Part shown: one piece after another, positions 55,702-64,000 of the stretch
How positions within the stretch are numbered: the stretch's first letter is position 1
Layout: every line of letters starts with the position of its first letter
Assembly: GCF_000686805.1 (NCBI RefSeq)
Contig: NZ_KK366019.1
Span: 306,470-370,469 of the forward strand
Origin: Bacillus sp. UNC41MFS5
Lineage (GTDB): Bacteria > Bacillota > Bacilli > Bacillales_B > DSM-18226
DNA: 64,000 bases
Direction of reading: 5' to 3'
Notes under the pieces: generated by a model
The model's database searches: none
What the model was told of the DNA's origin: nothing
What the model saw: only the letters and a program-made list of their open reading frames with translations
Translations under genes and position numbers: made by a program

Positions 55702-57672
55702 GTGGAAAAAACTGTATTAAAAACTAAAACTCTGCCACTAAACAAGGTTAAAATTAATGATCCATTCTGGTCTTATTACATTAACTTAGTCAGGGATGTT
55801 GTTGTTCCCTATCAATGGGACGCCCTTAATGACCGAATTGCGGATGCAGAACCAAGCTGCGCGATAAAAAATTTTAAAATCGCAGCTGGTGAAGAAGTGG
55901 GAGAATTCCATGGGATGGTCTTCCAAGATAGTGATGTGGCTAAATGGCTTGAAGCGGTTGGGTACTTGCTTTCAGTAGAACGAGACGAAGAACTTGAAAA
56001 AATTGCCGATGGAATAATTGATATTATTGCAAAAGCCCAATTAGAGGATGGATATTTAAACACCTATTATACACTAAAAGAGCCTGGTAAACGGTGGACA
56101 GACCTTAGTGAATGTCATGAATTGTATTGTGCCGGTCATATGATTGAAGCTGCTGTTGCTTATTATCAAGCAACGGGAAAAAGAAAAATACTAGATGTGG
56201 TGATTAAATTTTCTGATCATATAGATGATGTTTTTGGCACAGAACCTGGAAAGCTTCGTGGTTATGATGGACATCAAGAAATTGAATTGGCGCTGATAAA
56301 ACTATACGAAGTGACCTCAAACGAAAAATATTTACGATTAAGCCAATATTTCTTAGAGGAAAGAGGGAGAAAGCCACATTTCTATGATGAGGAATTCGAA
56401 AAAAGAGGTGGTACTCATCATTGGCCAGATTCTTGGATGATCCGAAATAAGGAGTACAGCCAAGCCCATAAGCCTGTTAATGAACAAAATAAGGCTGTAG
56501 GCCACGCAGTCAGATTCGTTTATATGTGTACTGGAATGGCCCATCTGGCTGCTGAAACCGGTAATCGTGACATGTATGAGGCTAGTAAAAGGCTTTGGAA
56601 CAATATGGTTTCAAAGAATATGTATATCACTGGAGGAATTGGTTCCCAAAGTCATGGAGAAGCCTTTTCAACTGATTATGACCTTCCAAATGATACGGTT
56701 TATGCGGAGACTTGTGCTTCTATTGGGTTAATTTTCTTTGCACAACGAATGCTGCAGGTAGAACCAAATAGTCAGTATGCTGATGTAATGGAAAGAGCTT
56801 TATATAATACCGTACTAGCAGGTATGGGGCACGATGGAAAAAGCTTTTTCTATGTGAATCCACTTGAAGTTGAGCCACATGCCTGTGAATCCAATCATAT
56901 TTACCACCATGTGAAACCTACTCGTCAAGGATGGTTTGGCTGTGCCTGCTGCCCGCCGAACGTAGCGAGGCTGCTTGCTTCTTTAGGACAATATGTTTAT
57001 TCTGTTCGTGAAAATACAGTCTATACCCATTTATATATAAGTGGTCAGGCAGAAATTGAACTGGAAGGTAATCGGCGTTTAATATTGGAACAAGAAACAA
57101 ATTATCCGTGGAGCGGCAATATTCAATTTACCATTAGGGCGGATCAAGAATCTGAACTTACTCTTGCGCTGCGTATCCCGGATTGGTGTGAGAACGCAGA
57201 AATCTCCATAAATGGTGAACTGCGGTCAGTATGTGGTCTTATGATCGATGGGTATGCAATGGTAAAGGGTACCTGGAAAACAGGTGACCAAATCAATTTG
57301 GTTCTTTCTATGCCGATTATACGTATGAAAGGACATCCACTAGTACGTCAAACGGCAGGAAAAGTTGCCCTTCAAAGAGGTCCACTAGTATATTGCTTAG
57401 AAGAGGCAGACAATGGTTCAAATCTATATCAACTGTTATTACCTTCAGATGGAAGGCTTGAAGTAGAGGAAGAAAACCTGCTTGGCGGAATGAAGGTGAT
57501 TACAGGAGAGGCAATTAAACGGAAAACAGAAAATTGGGGTCAAGCTTTGTATAGACGTAACGTAAATGTAGAAGCAGAATCAGTATCTATAAAGTTTATT
57601 CCGTATTTTGCTTGGGCTAATCGTGGATTAGGTGAGATGCAAGTGTGGGTTAACGAAAAAGAAACACTTTAG
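55702..57672 (+). CDS. GH127 beta-L-arabinofuranosidase
   Basis: The 656-residue enzyme matches family GH127. The zinc-thiolate site known from HypBA1 is visible: Glu336 and Cys338 in YAETCASIG, and Cys416/Cys417 in GCACCPPNVARLL; by family knowledge the last Cys is the nucleophile. It has no signal peptide, so it should act on imported oligosaccharides, in line with the nearby ABC transporter and AraR-like regulators. The GTG start follows GGAGG. Confidence 0.93.
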   Translation: MEKTVLKTKTLPLNKVKINDPFWSYYINLVRDVVVPYQWDALNDRIADAEPSCAIKNFKIAAGEEVGEFHGMVFQDSDVAKWLEAVGYLLSVERDEELEKIADGIIDIIAKAQLEDGYLNTYYTLKEPGKRWTDLSECHELYCAGHMIEAAVAYYQATGKRKILDVVIKFSDHIDDVFGTEPGKLRGYDGHQEIELALIKLYEVTSNEKYLRLSQYFLEERGRKPHFYDEEFEKRGGTHHWPDSWMIRNKEYSQAHKPVNEQNKAVGHAVRFVYMCTGMAHLAAETGNRDMYEASKRLWNNMVSKNMYITGGIGSQSHGEAFSTDYDLPNDTVYAETCASIGLIFFAQRMLQVEPNSQYADVMERALYNTVLAGMGHDGKSFFYVNPLEVEPHACESNHIYHHVKPTRQGWFGCACCPPNVARLLASLGQYVYSVRENTVYTHLYISGQAEIELEGNRRLILEQETNYPWSGNIQFTIRADQESELTLALRIPDWCENAEISINGELRSVCGLMIDGYAMVKGTWKTGDQINLVLSMPIIRMKGHPLVRQTAGKVALQRGPLVYCLEEADNGSNLYQLLLPSDGRLEVEEENLLGGMKVITGEAIKRKTENWGQALYRRNVNVEAESVSIKFIPYFAWANRGLGEMQVWVNEKETL

Positions 57673-57677
57673 GATAT

Positions 57678-57715
57678 AGACCTTGAGGGTACTTTACCTT
57701 CGAGGTCTTTCAATT
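57678..57715 (+). terminator. Possible terminator after GH127
   Basis: GACCTTGAGGGTA pairs with TACCTTCGAGGTC (two G-T pairs) with a 3-nt loop; the T tail is weak. Confidence 0.5.
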
Positions 57716-57835
57716 TCATTCTTTCGTTTAATATAGAGGAAAAGTCCACAAATATGTGGACCATTTTTATTCAGCTCTTACATCATATATTATTCTTGCG
57801 ATAATGTCCTGATTATAATTTCCAAAATTTAACAT

Positions 57836-57998
57836 AGGTGAAAGCGAGCTTGAAGTAGGTTTTACATGGAGTCAATTGGGGCTGCAGTCAGAAAAAAGAG
57901 TGAAAGATATTTGGTCAGGGATAGATAAAGGTAGATTTAATCATGAATATAGACAAATAATACCTCCTCATGGTTCTATTCTCTTAAGACTCTATTAA
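57836..57998 (+). pseudogene. Alpha-galactosidase-type (GH27) C-terminal remnant
   Basis: The plus-strand frame VGFTWSQLGLQSEKRVKDIW, followed by GSILLRLY and a stop, resembles the final beta-sandwich of GH27 enzymes (W..LGL, V.D.W, PPHG..LL.L). Nothing of the catalytic barrel remains. Confidence 0.55.
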
Positions 57999-58106
57999 TA
58001 ATTAGTAAGCTAATAAAGACCCCTAATTTGGTACAAATCCATTAATTAGGGGTTTAAAGTGTAAATTATTTAAAAAGGCACATCTTATGAAAGTACATAC
58101 AAACAA

Positions 58107-59234
58107 TTACAAATCCTCTATTTTTTCATTATTTACTGGTCCTGTTGAATTTCTTATCACCAATTCAGGTTCGTAAACCGTGGAATGCTTTGTATTTTGG
58201 CTTTCTACAGCAGCGACGATCCATTTTGCTGCTTCAATTCCCATTTGCATTTTAGGGTGGGATACGGAAGTCAGCTTTGTTTCCGTTGCCTCCACTAGAT
58301 AAGAATCATCGTAACCTACAATTGAAATGTCTTCAGGAACCTTTAAATTTAAGTCTCTTAATATGTTTAATATAAATAATGCAACCTGGTCATTATAGCA
58401 AATGATTCCCGTTGGCCTTGAGTCATTTGAAGTTAATAAGTCTTCCAGTTTTCTTCGCAAGTAATCCAGTTCTCCAGTGGAAAAAGTAAGAATCAAATCA
58501 GGTGACAAGGAGAGATTATTCTCCCTATGTGCCTGAATATAGCCTTGCATTCTGTGTACTCCCTGTAGGTCGTCCGATTTAAAGATACCTAATATTTTTT
58601 TATGTCCAAGTTTGATTAGATGCTCAGTTGCAATAAACCCTCCCTTATCATCATTAACCATTAGATGTGGAGGATTTAACTGTGGATAAAATTGGTTAAT
58701 CATTAAATAGGGGATTTTTAACTGTTCTAATTCCAAATAATAATTAATATTAGGATTAAAGCTGCTGCTTCTTGTAGGTTCAATGATAAGACCATCAACA
58801 TTTCTGCTTAGCATACTTTGCAAACATTGTTTCTCTTTTTCAAGGTTATTATCTGTACATGAAAAGGTTAAGGAATAACCTTTTTCTGCTAAATAGGATT
58901 CTATTCCTTTAATAATGGATGGAAAAATATAATCAGAAATATAGGTTGTAATAACACCAATGTTTTTACTATTCGCAGCTCTGCTTAGTTTTGGGCTTGG
59001 GTCTTGGGTATCGATCATTCGATTAGAGCAAAATGTACCTGCGCCCTGTTCTCTATATAACCATCCTTCATGTACCAAATCCCCTACAGCTTGGCGGACC
59101 GTATGTCGACTAACACTGAACATTTTTACCAGTTCATTTTCCGAATATATTTTTTCCCCTGGTTTGATTTCTCCGTTCGTGATCCATTCCTTTATCGTGT
59201 CTTTCAGTAAAAGCTGCTTAGTTTTCTTTTGCAT
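58107..59234 (-). CDS. AraR-like GntR/LacI hybrid repressor (copy 1)
   Basis: The 375-residue protein joins an N-terminal GntR winged helix (GEKIYSENELVKMFSVSRHT, about residues 27-46) to a LacI-type sugar-binding domain (NIGVITTYISDYIFPSIIKG onward), the AraR architecture. AraR represses arabinose and arabinan genes until L-arabinose binds. It is a close paralogue of the gene at 59949-61079. A palindromic TGCGTACAAAT-type site lies just upstream of it. Confidence 0.9.
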   Translation of the reverse strand: MQKKTKQLLLKDTIKEWITNGEIKPGEKIYSENELVKMFSVSRHTVRQAVGDLVHEGWLYREQGAGTFCSNRMIDTQDPSPKLSRAANSKNIGVITTYISDYIFPSIIKGIESYLAEKGYSLTFSCTDNNLEKEKQCLQSMLSRNVDGLIIEPTRSSSFNPNINYYLELEQLKIPYLMINQFYPQLNPPHLMVNDDKGGFIATEHLIKLGHKKILGIFKSDDLQGVHRMQGYIQAHRENNLSLSPDLILTFSTGELDYLRRKLEDLLTSNDSRPTGIICYNDQVALFILNILRDLNLKVPEDISIVGYDDSYLVEATETKLTSVSHPKMQMGIEAAKWIVAAVESQNTKHSTVYEPELVIRNSTGPVNNEKIEDL

Positions 59235-59262
59235 AACCTACCACGCTTTCAACAATTAATAA

Positions 59263-59279
59263 CTTATGCGTACAAATTC
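59263..59279. promoter_or_regulatory. AraR-like operator upstream of copy 1
   Basis: CTTATGCGTACAAATTC contains the right half of the AraR operator known from Bacillus (ATTTGTACGTACAAAT) and a partial left half. It lies about 30 bp before the regulator start and so suggests autoregulation. Confidence 0.45.
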
Positions 59280-59625
59280 ATTTCAATTATACATCATTAC
59301 AGTAAAAAGTATATAAAATCTAATGTTCACTAGATAATTAAAGATGATCCTTAAATTACTTCTCTGGTTTAGAATGTTAATTTAACCTGTCATATAGGTC
59401 GTTTCATTACAGTCATAAACAATCTCTTCCTTAGTGTATGAAATATTATAAATTTAGGTTCGATTTTGATATTTATCAGTAAGTTTTTGCATGCTAAAAT
59501 CACGTTATAAAGCTTAATAAATGAAGGAATAAGCTTGTTTTTTTATGATATTACTTTTATGCAAGAAAGGAAAGTATCTTTGGAAATTTGTAAAAACTGT
59601 TTTTAAAAGAAAGGATGAGGGACTA
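59280..59625. other. Intergenic stretch before the deleted GH127 copy
   Basis: A+T-rich; no gene recognised. It should hold the former promoter of the deleted GH127 copy, but no clear -35/-10 pair was found. Confidence 0.4.
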
Positions 59626-59883
59626 GTGAATGTAGCGATGAGGGGAACAACACCAGTCAAGCACGTTTTAGTAGAAGATCATTTCTGGAAAAAGTATAAA
59701 CAGATTGTTGCAAATGAGGTTATCCCCTTATCAATGGAAAGCATTAAATGATGAACTTCCAAATACGGATCCAAGTCATGCGATAGAAAATTTTAGAATA
59801 GCAGCGGGAGAGTTGCTGTTCCTTACTATGCTTGGTGCAACCGCGAAACAGGGAAAATGCGTGTTTGGATCTATGAATCTTAA
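59626..59883 (+). pseudogene. GH127 gene with a large internal deletion
   Basis: The GTG at 59626 with AAGGATGAGGG upstream opens VNVAMRGTTPVKHVLVEDHF, matching the GH127 N-terminus. A frameshift near 59725 leads into YQWKALNDELPNTDPSHAIE and NFRIAAGE, and the sequence then jumps, in another frame, to AVPYYAWCNRETGKMRVWIY, the GH127 C-terminus. About 560 central residues are missing, including the catalytic cysteines. Confidence 0.9.
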
Positions 59884-59888
59884 AAGTT

Positions 59889-59928
59889 AACTTTAAAACC
59901 TCCATTCATGAATGGAGGTTTTAAAGTT
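59889..59928. terminator. Bidirectional terminator between GH127 remnant and AraR copy 2
   Basis: AACTTTAAAACCTCCATTC and its perfect complement GAATGGAGGTTTTAAAGTT meet at a short centre. A and T runs on both sides fit termination in both directions. Confidence 0.82.
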
Positions 59929-59948
59929 ATTCGTAAATCCTTAAAAAG

Positions 59949-61079
59949 TCATGAAACAATACATTCATTTTTTATAGAAGAAGTAGAATCTCTTACCACC
60001 AATTCAGGTTCATAAACGATGGACTGTAGATGGTTACCATCATAGTTTTTATTTTCAACAGCTGAAACAATCCATTTAGCAGCCTGAATACCCAACTCAA
60101 TTTTTGGATGGGTAACACTTGTAAGCTCTGTTGCTTCAGCTAAAAACGAATCATCAAATCCTATAATTGATATGTCTTCAGGTACATTTAGGTCTAACTC
60201 TCTAAGACAATTTAACACGGAAAATGCTATTTGATCATTATAACAAATGATTCCAGTAGGCATTATATCAGAAGTCAATAACAGTTGTTTAACTTTATCA
60301 AATAAAGTTTCATGCTGTTCCTCTGTAAAATAATTAATCATCAACTCGGGTGATAATGGAATGTTATTTTCTCTATGAGCCTCAATAAACCCCTGCATAC
60401 GATAAACTCCCTGCAGATCATCTGCTTTAAAAATGCCAATAATTTTTTGATGACCGAGTTTAATTAAATGTTCTGCAGCTAAAAATCCGCCCTTTTGATC
60501 GTTAACAATGATATGAGGCGGGACCAATTGAGGATAAAATTGGTTAATCATTAAGTATGGTATGTTATTTTGTTCCAGCTCCAAGAAAAAATTAATATTA
60601 GGATTGAAGCTTCCGCTTTTAGTAGGTTCTACAATAAGCCCGTCTATATTTCTGCTAAGCATGCTTTGCAAACATTGTTTTTCTTTCTCAATATCATTAT
60701 CTGTACAAGCAAAGGTTAATGAGTACCCTTGTTCAGTTAAATACGATTCAATTCCTTTAATGATAGAGGGGAAAATATAATCGGAAATGTAGGTGGTAAT
60801 TACACCGATATTTTTACTATTAGTATTTTGGATTTTATTTTCGGGGAGTTTTTGATGCGATTTTTGACTCGAACAAAAGGTCCCGGCACCTTGCTCTCTA
60901 TATAACCATCCCTCATGAACCAAGTCACCAATGGCTTGTCTAACGGTATGTCTGCTTACAACAAACTTTTTGACAAGCTCATTTTCAGAATATATCTTCT
61001 CGCCGGGCATTACTTGACCACTTGTGATCCATTCAATGATTTTTTCTTTAACCATATTATATTTTGTTTTTTGCGCCAA
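59949..61079 (-). CDS. AraR-like GntR/LacI hybrid repressor (copy 2)
   Basis: The 376-residue protein has the same layout as copy 1: GntR winged helix (GEKIYSENELVKKFVVSRHT) and LacI-type effector domain (NIGVITTYISDYIFPSIIKG). The two share long identical runs but differ in the linker after the helix-turn-helix. It is divergent from the sugar ABC transporter, whose promoter region holds three AraR-like sites, so it is the likelier regulator of the transporter. Confidence 0.9.
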   Translation of the reverse strand: MAQKTKYNMVKEKIIEWITSGQVMPGEKIYSENELVKKFVVSRHTVRQAIGDLVHEGWLYREQGAGTFCSSQKSHQKLPENKIQNTNSKNIGVITTYISDYIFPSIIKGIESYLTEQGYSLTFACTDNDIEKEKQCLQSMLSRNIDGLIVEPTKSGSFNPNINFFLELEQNNIPYLMINQFYPQLVPPHIIVNDQKGGFLAAEHLIKLGHQKIIGIFKADDLQGVYRMQGFIEAHRENNIPLSPELMINYFTEEQHETLFDKVKQLLLTSDIMPTGIICYNDQIAFSVLNCLRELDLNVPEDISIIGFDDSFLAEATELTSVTHPKIELGIQAAKWIVSAVENKNYDGNHLQSIVYEPELVVRDSTSSIKNECIVS

Positions 61080-61097
61080 CTAATGCCACCTCCTTGT

Positions 61098-61113
61098 CCT
61101 GTACGAACAATTA
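61098..61113. promoter_or_regulatory. AraR-like operator upstream of copy 2
   Basis: CCTGTACGAACAATTA matches the TTGTACGNACAA core of the known AraR site. It lies just upstream of the regulator start. Confidence 0.5.
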
Positions 61114-61280
61114 CATACTTATCCTTACAAGTATCTTGTGAGAATAATATTATCAAAAAAACAATCAATTTACCATTGATAAAATTAGAAAAATATCAAT
61201 ATTTTTTTATAAATTTGGAAAATCAACTTTATGATATTAATTATTCGGTCAAAAATCGTCAGTTTATTCTAAAAATTTTA

Positions 61281-61309
61281 TTGACATGTACGCACGAGCG
61301 AATTATTAT
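61281..61309 (+). promoter_or_regulatory. Promoter of the sugar ABC transporter with AraR-like site
   Basis: A perfect TTGACA, a 17-nt spacer and TATTAT lie 213 bp before the substrate-binding protein gene. The spacer holds TGTACGCACGA, a partial AraR-type operator. A 200-nt leader follows with no other gene. Confidence 0.7.
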
Positions 61310-61392
61310 AAAGGCAAGGAATACGCTTTCATTTTTCTTTCTGAACACAAATATAATAAGATAAGGAGGAAATTGGTAGATAAGTAGCATCA

Positions 61393-61407
61393 TATACGTA
61401 CAAATTT
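61393..61407. promoter_or_regulatory. AraR-like operator in the transporter leader
   Basis: TATACGTACAAATTT is a close match to the right half and centre of ATTTGTACGTACAAAT. With the spacer site about 100 bp upstream it could allow looping, as AraR does elsewhere. Confidence 0.5.
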
Positions 61408-61521
61408 GAGACAACTAAGAATTCTTTTTATCTGTAATTCGTATTTTCCAATTTAAAACGATTTTGCTTTTAGAACATGTAAGTCCTGAGATTAAAATTA
61501 ATTTAACTTGAGGTGTATACA

Positions 61522-62862
61522 ATGAAAAAAGAGTTTGCTAGTCCTCGTAAATTACTTTCTGCACTATTAATATTTTTCCTTGTTTCATCTTTAGCTCTCG
61601 CAGGTTGTAGTTCGAAGAATTCATCTGCCGAGACTAAAACAAAAGATGGAAAAACAAAATATACCATGTGGACCTTTGTACAGGTACATGCTGATTATTG
61701 GAAAGATGCAGCAGAAACTTGGAACAAAAATCACCCTAAACAACAAATTGAATTAAAAATCAACGTTTTACCTTTCGATCAAATGAACCAAAAGTTACAA
61801 GTGGCATTGAGCTCAGGCAATGGCGGTCCAGATATTGCCGATGTTGAAATTGGTCAATTCGCTAAGTATACAAAATCTAACAACCCTCCTTTTAAAGACA
61901 TGACGAAAGAAGTTGAACCTTTCGTACCGAACCTAGTGAAATCACGTACTGATAACTACACTGTTGATGGTAAAATCTATGGTTTAGATTACCATGTAGG
62001 AACTACTCTTGTTTATTACAATATGGATATTATGAATAAAGCTGGTATTGATCCTGCAACAATAAAAACATGGGATGATTATATTAACGCTGGAAAAGTT
62101 GTGAAAGAAAAAACTGGAAAGTATATGACTTCAGCTGAAACAAGTGCTGGATTTGTTTTTACATCCATGGTAGCTCAACAAAAATCTGATTTGGTGAAGG
62201 ATGGTAAATCTAACCTTAGTGCACCAGAAAATGTAAAGGCCCTTCAAACAATTCAAAGTATGCTTAAAACTGGAATTGCGAAAACGGCTGAGGGTGGACA
62301 CCAAGATAATGAAGAATACTATGCTGCCTTCAACAAAGGTGAATATGCATCTGTTGTAATGCCAGCATGGTACATGAGCCGTATGGTTGGTTTCATGCCT
62401 AAGCTTAAAGGAAAAATTCATATAACTGGTCTTCCAATCTTTAAAGAGGGTGATTTACGCTCTGCTGGACTAGGTGGAACCGCAACTGTTGTAACAAATC
62501 AAGCTCATGACACTGCGTTAGCTAAAAAATTCGTTGTAGAGTCAAAAGCAGGAAAAGAAGGTTCTATTAAAACTTGGACAATTCTTGGTTTTGACCCAAT
62601 TCGTTCAGATGTTTGGACAAGTGATGAATTAGCTGCACCAAATAAATTTACTGATTACTTTGGAACAGATATTTTCAAGCAAATGGCTGCATTCAAAGAT
62701 GAAGTTGGTGGATTGAGCGTTACTAACAATAGTTACCCTATTATTAACGATGAATTCCTAACAAACGGTTTGCCTAAAATTATGAAAAAACAGGCTAATG
62801 TAGAGGATACTCTAAAAGCACTTGATGCAGCAGCAGATAAACGGATTGCTGCAGGAAAATAA
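61522..62862 (+). CDS. Sugar ABC transporter substrate-binding lipoprotein
   Basis: The 446-residue protein has a lipoprotein signal (LSALLIFFLVSSLALAGC) with the lipid-modified Cys29, followed by a family-1 solute-binding domain (ALSSGNGGPDIADVEIGQFA, TTLVYYNMDIMNKAGIDP). The ATG follows GAGGTG by six bases. By context, with the AraR-like sites and GH127, it probably binds arabinose-containing oligosaccharides, like AraN of Bacillus. Confidence 0.9.
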   Translation: MKKEFASPRKLLSALLIFFLVSSLALAGCSSKNSSAETKTKDGKTKYTMWTFVQVHADYWKDAAETWNKNHPKQQIELKINVLPFDQMNQKLQVALSSGNGGPDIADVEIGQFAKYTKSNNPPFKDMTKEVEPFVPNLVKSRTDNYTVDGKIYGLDYHVGTTLVYYNMDIMNKAGIDPATIKTWDDYINAGKVVKEKTGKYMTSAETSAGFVFTSMVAQQKSDLVKDGKSNLSAPENVKALQTIQSMLKTGIAKTAEGGHQDNEEYYAAFNKGEYASVVMPAWYMSRMVGFMPKLKGKIHITGLPIFKEGDLRSAGLGGTATVVTNQAHDTALAKKFVVESKAGKEGSIKTWTILGFDPIRSDVWTSDELAAPNKFTDYFGTDIFKQMAAFKDEVGGLSVTNNSYPIINDEFLTNGLPKIMKKQANVEDTLKALDAAADKRIAAGK

Positions 62863-62876
62863 TAATCATTATTAAT

Positions 62877-62911
62877 CGGAAGGAGGAGGGAGGCTTTCCC
62901 TCCTTCTTCCG
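62877..62911 (+). repeat. Hairpin between binding protein and permease
   Basis: CGGAAG(G)AGGAGGGA pairs with TCCCTCCT(T)CTTCCG around GGCTT. There is no T run. Such hairpins often stabilise the upstream mRNA so that more binding protein than permease is made. Confidence 0.65.
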
Positions 62912-62971
62912 TAACATTAATAAGACACAAATTAGACATGCGTCAATTGAACTTTTAAGGAGTGAATTAGT

Positions 62972-63907
62972 ATGTCCTCGAGTATGGTACAAATTGAAAA
63001 AAAACCGCAGATTTCAACAGAAACAAAGAAAAAAATTAATATGCAAAAAGTTGCTCCATATATTTTTGTCTCACCGTTCATTATTGTCTTTGCCCTTTTT
63101 TCTTTATATCCATTTATCAATTCTATCATTATGAGTTTTCAAAGAATTGAAGGCATTAATGAGACTACATTTATAGGTTTACAAAACTATCAACGTCTGA
63201 TTACTGACCCGGTATTCTACAAGGCATTATGGAATGTTGCAATATATACATTTTGGACCATTCTTATCTTAATTCCATTACCTCTGATTCTTGCGATAGT
63301 TATGAATCATGAAAACACAAAATTTAAATCTCTGTTTAGGTCGGTATTTTTCCTGCCAGTTTTAACTTCAACAGTTATTGTCGGATTAGTATTTAAATTT
63401 GCATTCAGTAAAGAGGCTACTGGTGTATTCAACAGCTGGCTTGGTCACTTCAACATTGGACCTATTGATTGGTTAAATGGTTCAGGCACTGGTATGTTTG
63501 CTCTAGTACTTGTTTGTGTATGGCGTTGGATGGGTGTTAATATGATCTACTTCCTATCCGGGCTTCAAAGTATACCCAAGGATCTTTATGAATGTGCTGA
63601 AATTGATGGTGCAACTACATGGGTTAAATTTAAACATATCACACTGCCAATGGTGAAACCGATCACAACTTACGTTTTAACAATCTCAATTCTAGGCGGA
63701 TTCTCTCTCTTTAATGAAACTTATGTTTACTGGGGTGCTGCTTCGCCAGATAACATTGGTACAACGTTTTTAACCTACATTTATAAATCAGCATTTAGTG
63801 ATGGAGACTTGGGTTATGCATGTACGCTGGGTGTCGCCATGTTTGTTATTGTGGTTGTAATCAATTTGATTCAAGTTTCAGTTAGAGGCTTATTTAAGGA
63901 GGATTAA
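62972..63907 (+). CDS. Sugar ABC transporter permease (MalF/AraP-like)
   Basis: The 311-residue permease has six membrane segments, with the first near residues 28-50 (PYIFVSPFIIVFALFSLYPF). The EAA loop that docks the ATPase reads ECAEIDGATTWVKFKHITLP (near 210-230). It follows the binding protein and precedes the partner permease, as in the AraNPQ order. The ATPase is not in view; shared MsmX-type ATPases are typical. Confidence 0.92.
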   Translation: MSSSMVQIEKKPQISTETKKKINMQKVAPYIFVSPFIIVFALFSLYPFINSIIMSFQRIEGINETTFIGLQNYQRLITDPVFYKALWNVAIYTFWTILILIPLPLILAIVMNHENTKFKSLFRSVFFLPVLTSTVIVGLVFKFAFSKEATGVFNSWLGHFNIGPIDWLNGSGTGMFALVLVCVWRWMGVNMIYFLSGLQSIPKDLYECAEIDGATTWVKFKHITLPMVKPITTYVLTISILGGFSLFNETYVYWGAASPDNIGTTFLTYIYKSAFSDGDLGYACTLGVAMFVIVVVINLIQVSVRGLFKED

Positions 63908-63908
63908 T

Positions 63909-64000
63909 ATGAAAACCAGAAAAAGAATCTCTTCTATTATCACAACAGTAGTGCTAGCTATTGTTGGATTTCTTATCCTAATCCCTTTTTGGTTTTTATT
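63909..64000 (+). CDS. Second sugar ABC permease (MalG/AraQ-like), 5' end only
   Basis: The ATG at 63909 follows GGAGG and overlaps nothing. The 30 visible residues include the first membrane helix IITTVVLAIVGFLILIPFWF, as in MalG-type permeases. The gene runs off the right edge. Confidence 0.8.
   Translation, partial: MKTRKRISSIITTVVLAIVGFLILIPFWFL

Noticed and set aside
1..64000. CRISPR arrays, tRNA and rRNA genes, prophage or toxin-antitoxin modules
   Set aside because: I looked for repeat-spacer patterns, tRNA-like cloverleaves and phage structural or toxin gene pairs and saw none.

Overview
The window looks like chromosomal DNA from a low-G+C, spore-former-type Firmicute of the family Bacillaceae. 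The evidence is a SinR/SinI-type regulatory pair, an S-box-controlled methionine operon, an eps-type exopolysaccharide operon, AraR-like GntR/LacI hybrid regulators, strong AGGAGG ribosome binding sites and frequent TTG/GTG starts. A soil- or plant-associated Neobacillus-like species would fit, but that is an inference. No rRNA, tRNA, CRISPR array or intact prophage was seen.

Layout. (1) 1-13.5 kb is ordinary core sequence: a pirin, two MFS exporters (one with a MarR regulator and a palindromic operator), a VOC protein, a small FAD oxidoreductase, and a four-gene methionine operon (metI, metC, yitJ-like, metH) on the minus strand behind a SAM-I riboswitch. (2) 13.8-34.8 kb holds a SinR orthologue, a second XRE regulator and a Wzx/Wzy-type exopolysaccharide operon of about 20 kb. 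It encodes chain-length and tyrosine-kinase proteins, GDP-mannose and GDP-L-fucose synthesis, UDP-glucuronate synthesis and epimerisation, a priming transferase, five glycosyltransferases, an acetyltransferase, a polymerase, a flippase and a TupA-like ATP-grasp protein. A candidate EAR antitermination RNA lies after the kinase gene, and intrinsic terminators lie inside the operon. (3) 34.9-42.3 kb has a VanZ protein, a CapA-like phosphoesterase, a serine acetyltransferase, a phosphopantetheinyl transferase and a single-module NRPS with half a condensation domain and a cysteine-type thioesterase. (4) 42.5-49.4 kb mixes live and decayed genes: one intact and two broken pectate lyases, a broken copy of the XRE regulator, a decayed transposase, a secreted candidate matrix protein, a truncated DUF421 gene, a second VanZ, a small zinc-ribbon protein and a 49-residue SinI-like protein behind a cyclic-di-GMP-I riboswitch. 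(5) 49.4-52.8 kb has a lactonase/DUF421 pair, part of a broken tandem duplication, and an aldo/keto reductase. (6) 53-64 kb is a sugar catabolism region: a GH127 beta-L-arabinofuranosidase, a deleted GH127 copy, two AraR-like repressors and a sugar ABC transporter that runs off the right edge.

How it may work together. Sites close to GTTCTTT-NN-AAAGAAC recur in intergenic DNA ahead of the XRE gene, the eps operon, galU, the serine acetyltransferase, the phosphopantetheinyl transferase/NRPS, the secreted protein, the second VanZ and the zinc-ribbon gene. They match two inverted SinR half-sites (GTTCTYT). The SinI-like antirepressor is about 35 kb from sinR. Its leader can fold either into the c-di-GMP aptamer or into a hairpin that covers its Shine-Dalgarno sequence. 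The simplest reading, an inference, is a c-di-GMP-ON switch: high c-di-GMP makes the antirepressor, which releases SinR from a regulon covering polysaccharide, a nonribosomal peptide and a surface protein. This is the most notable system in the window.
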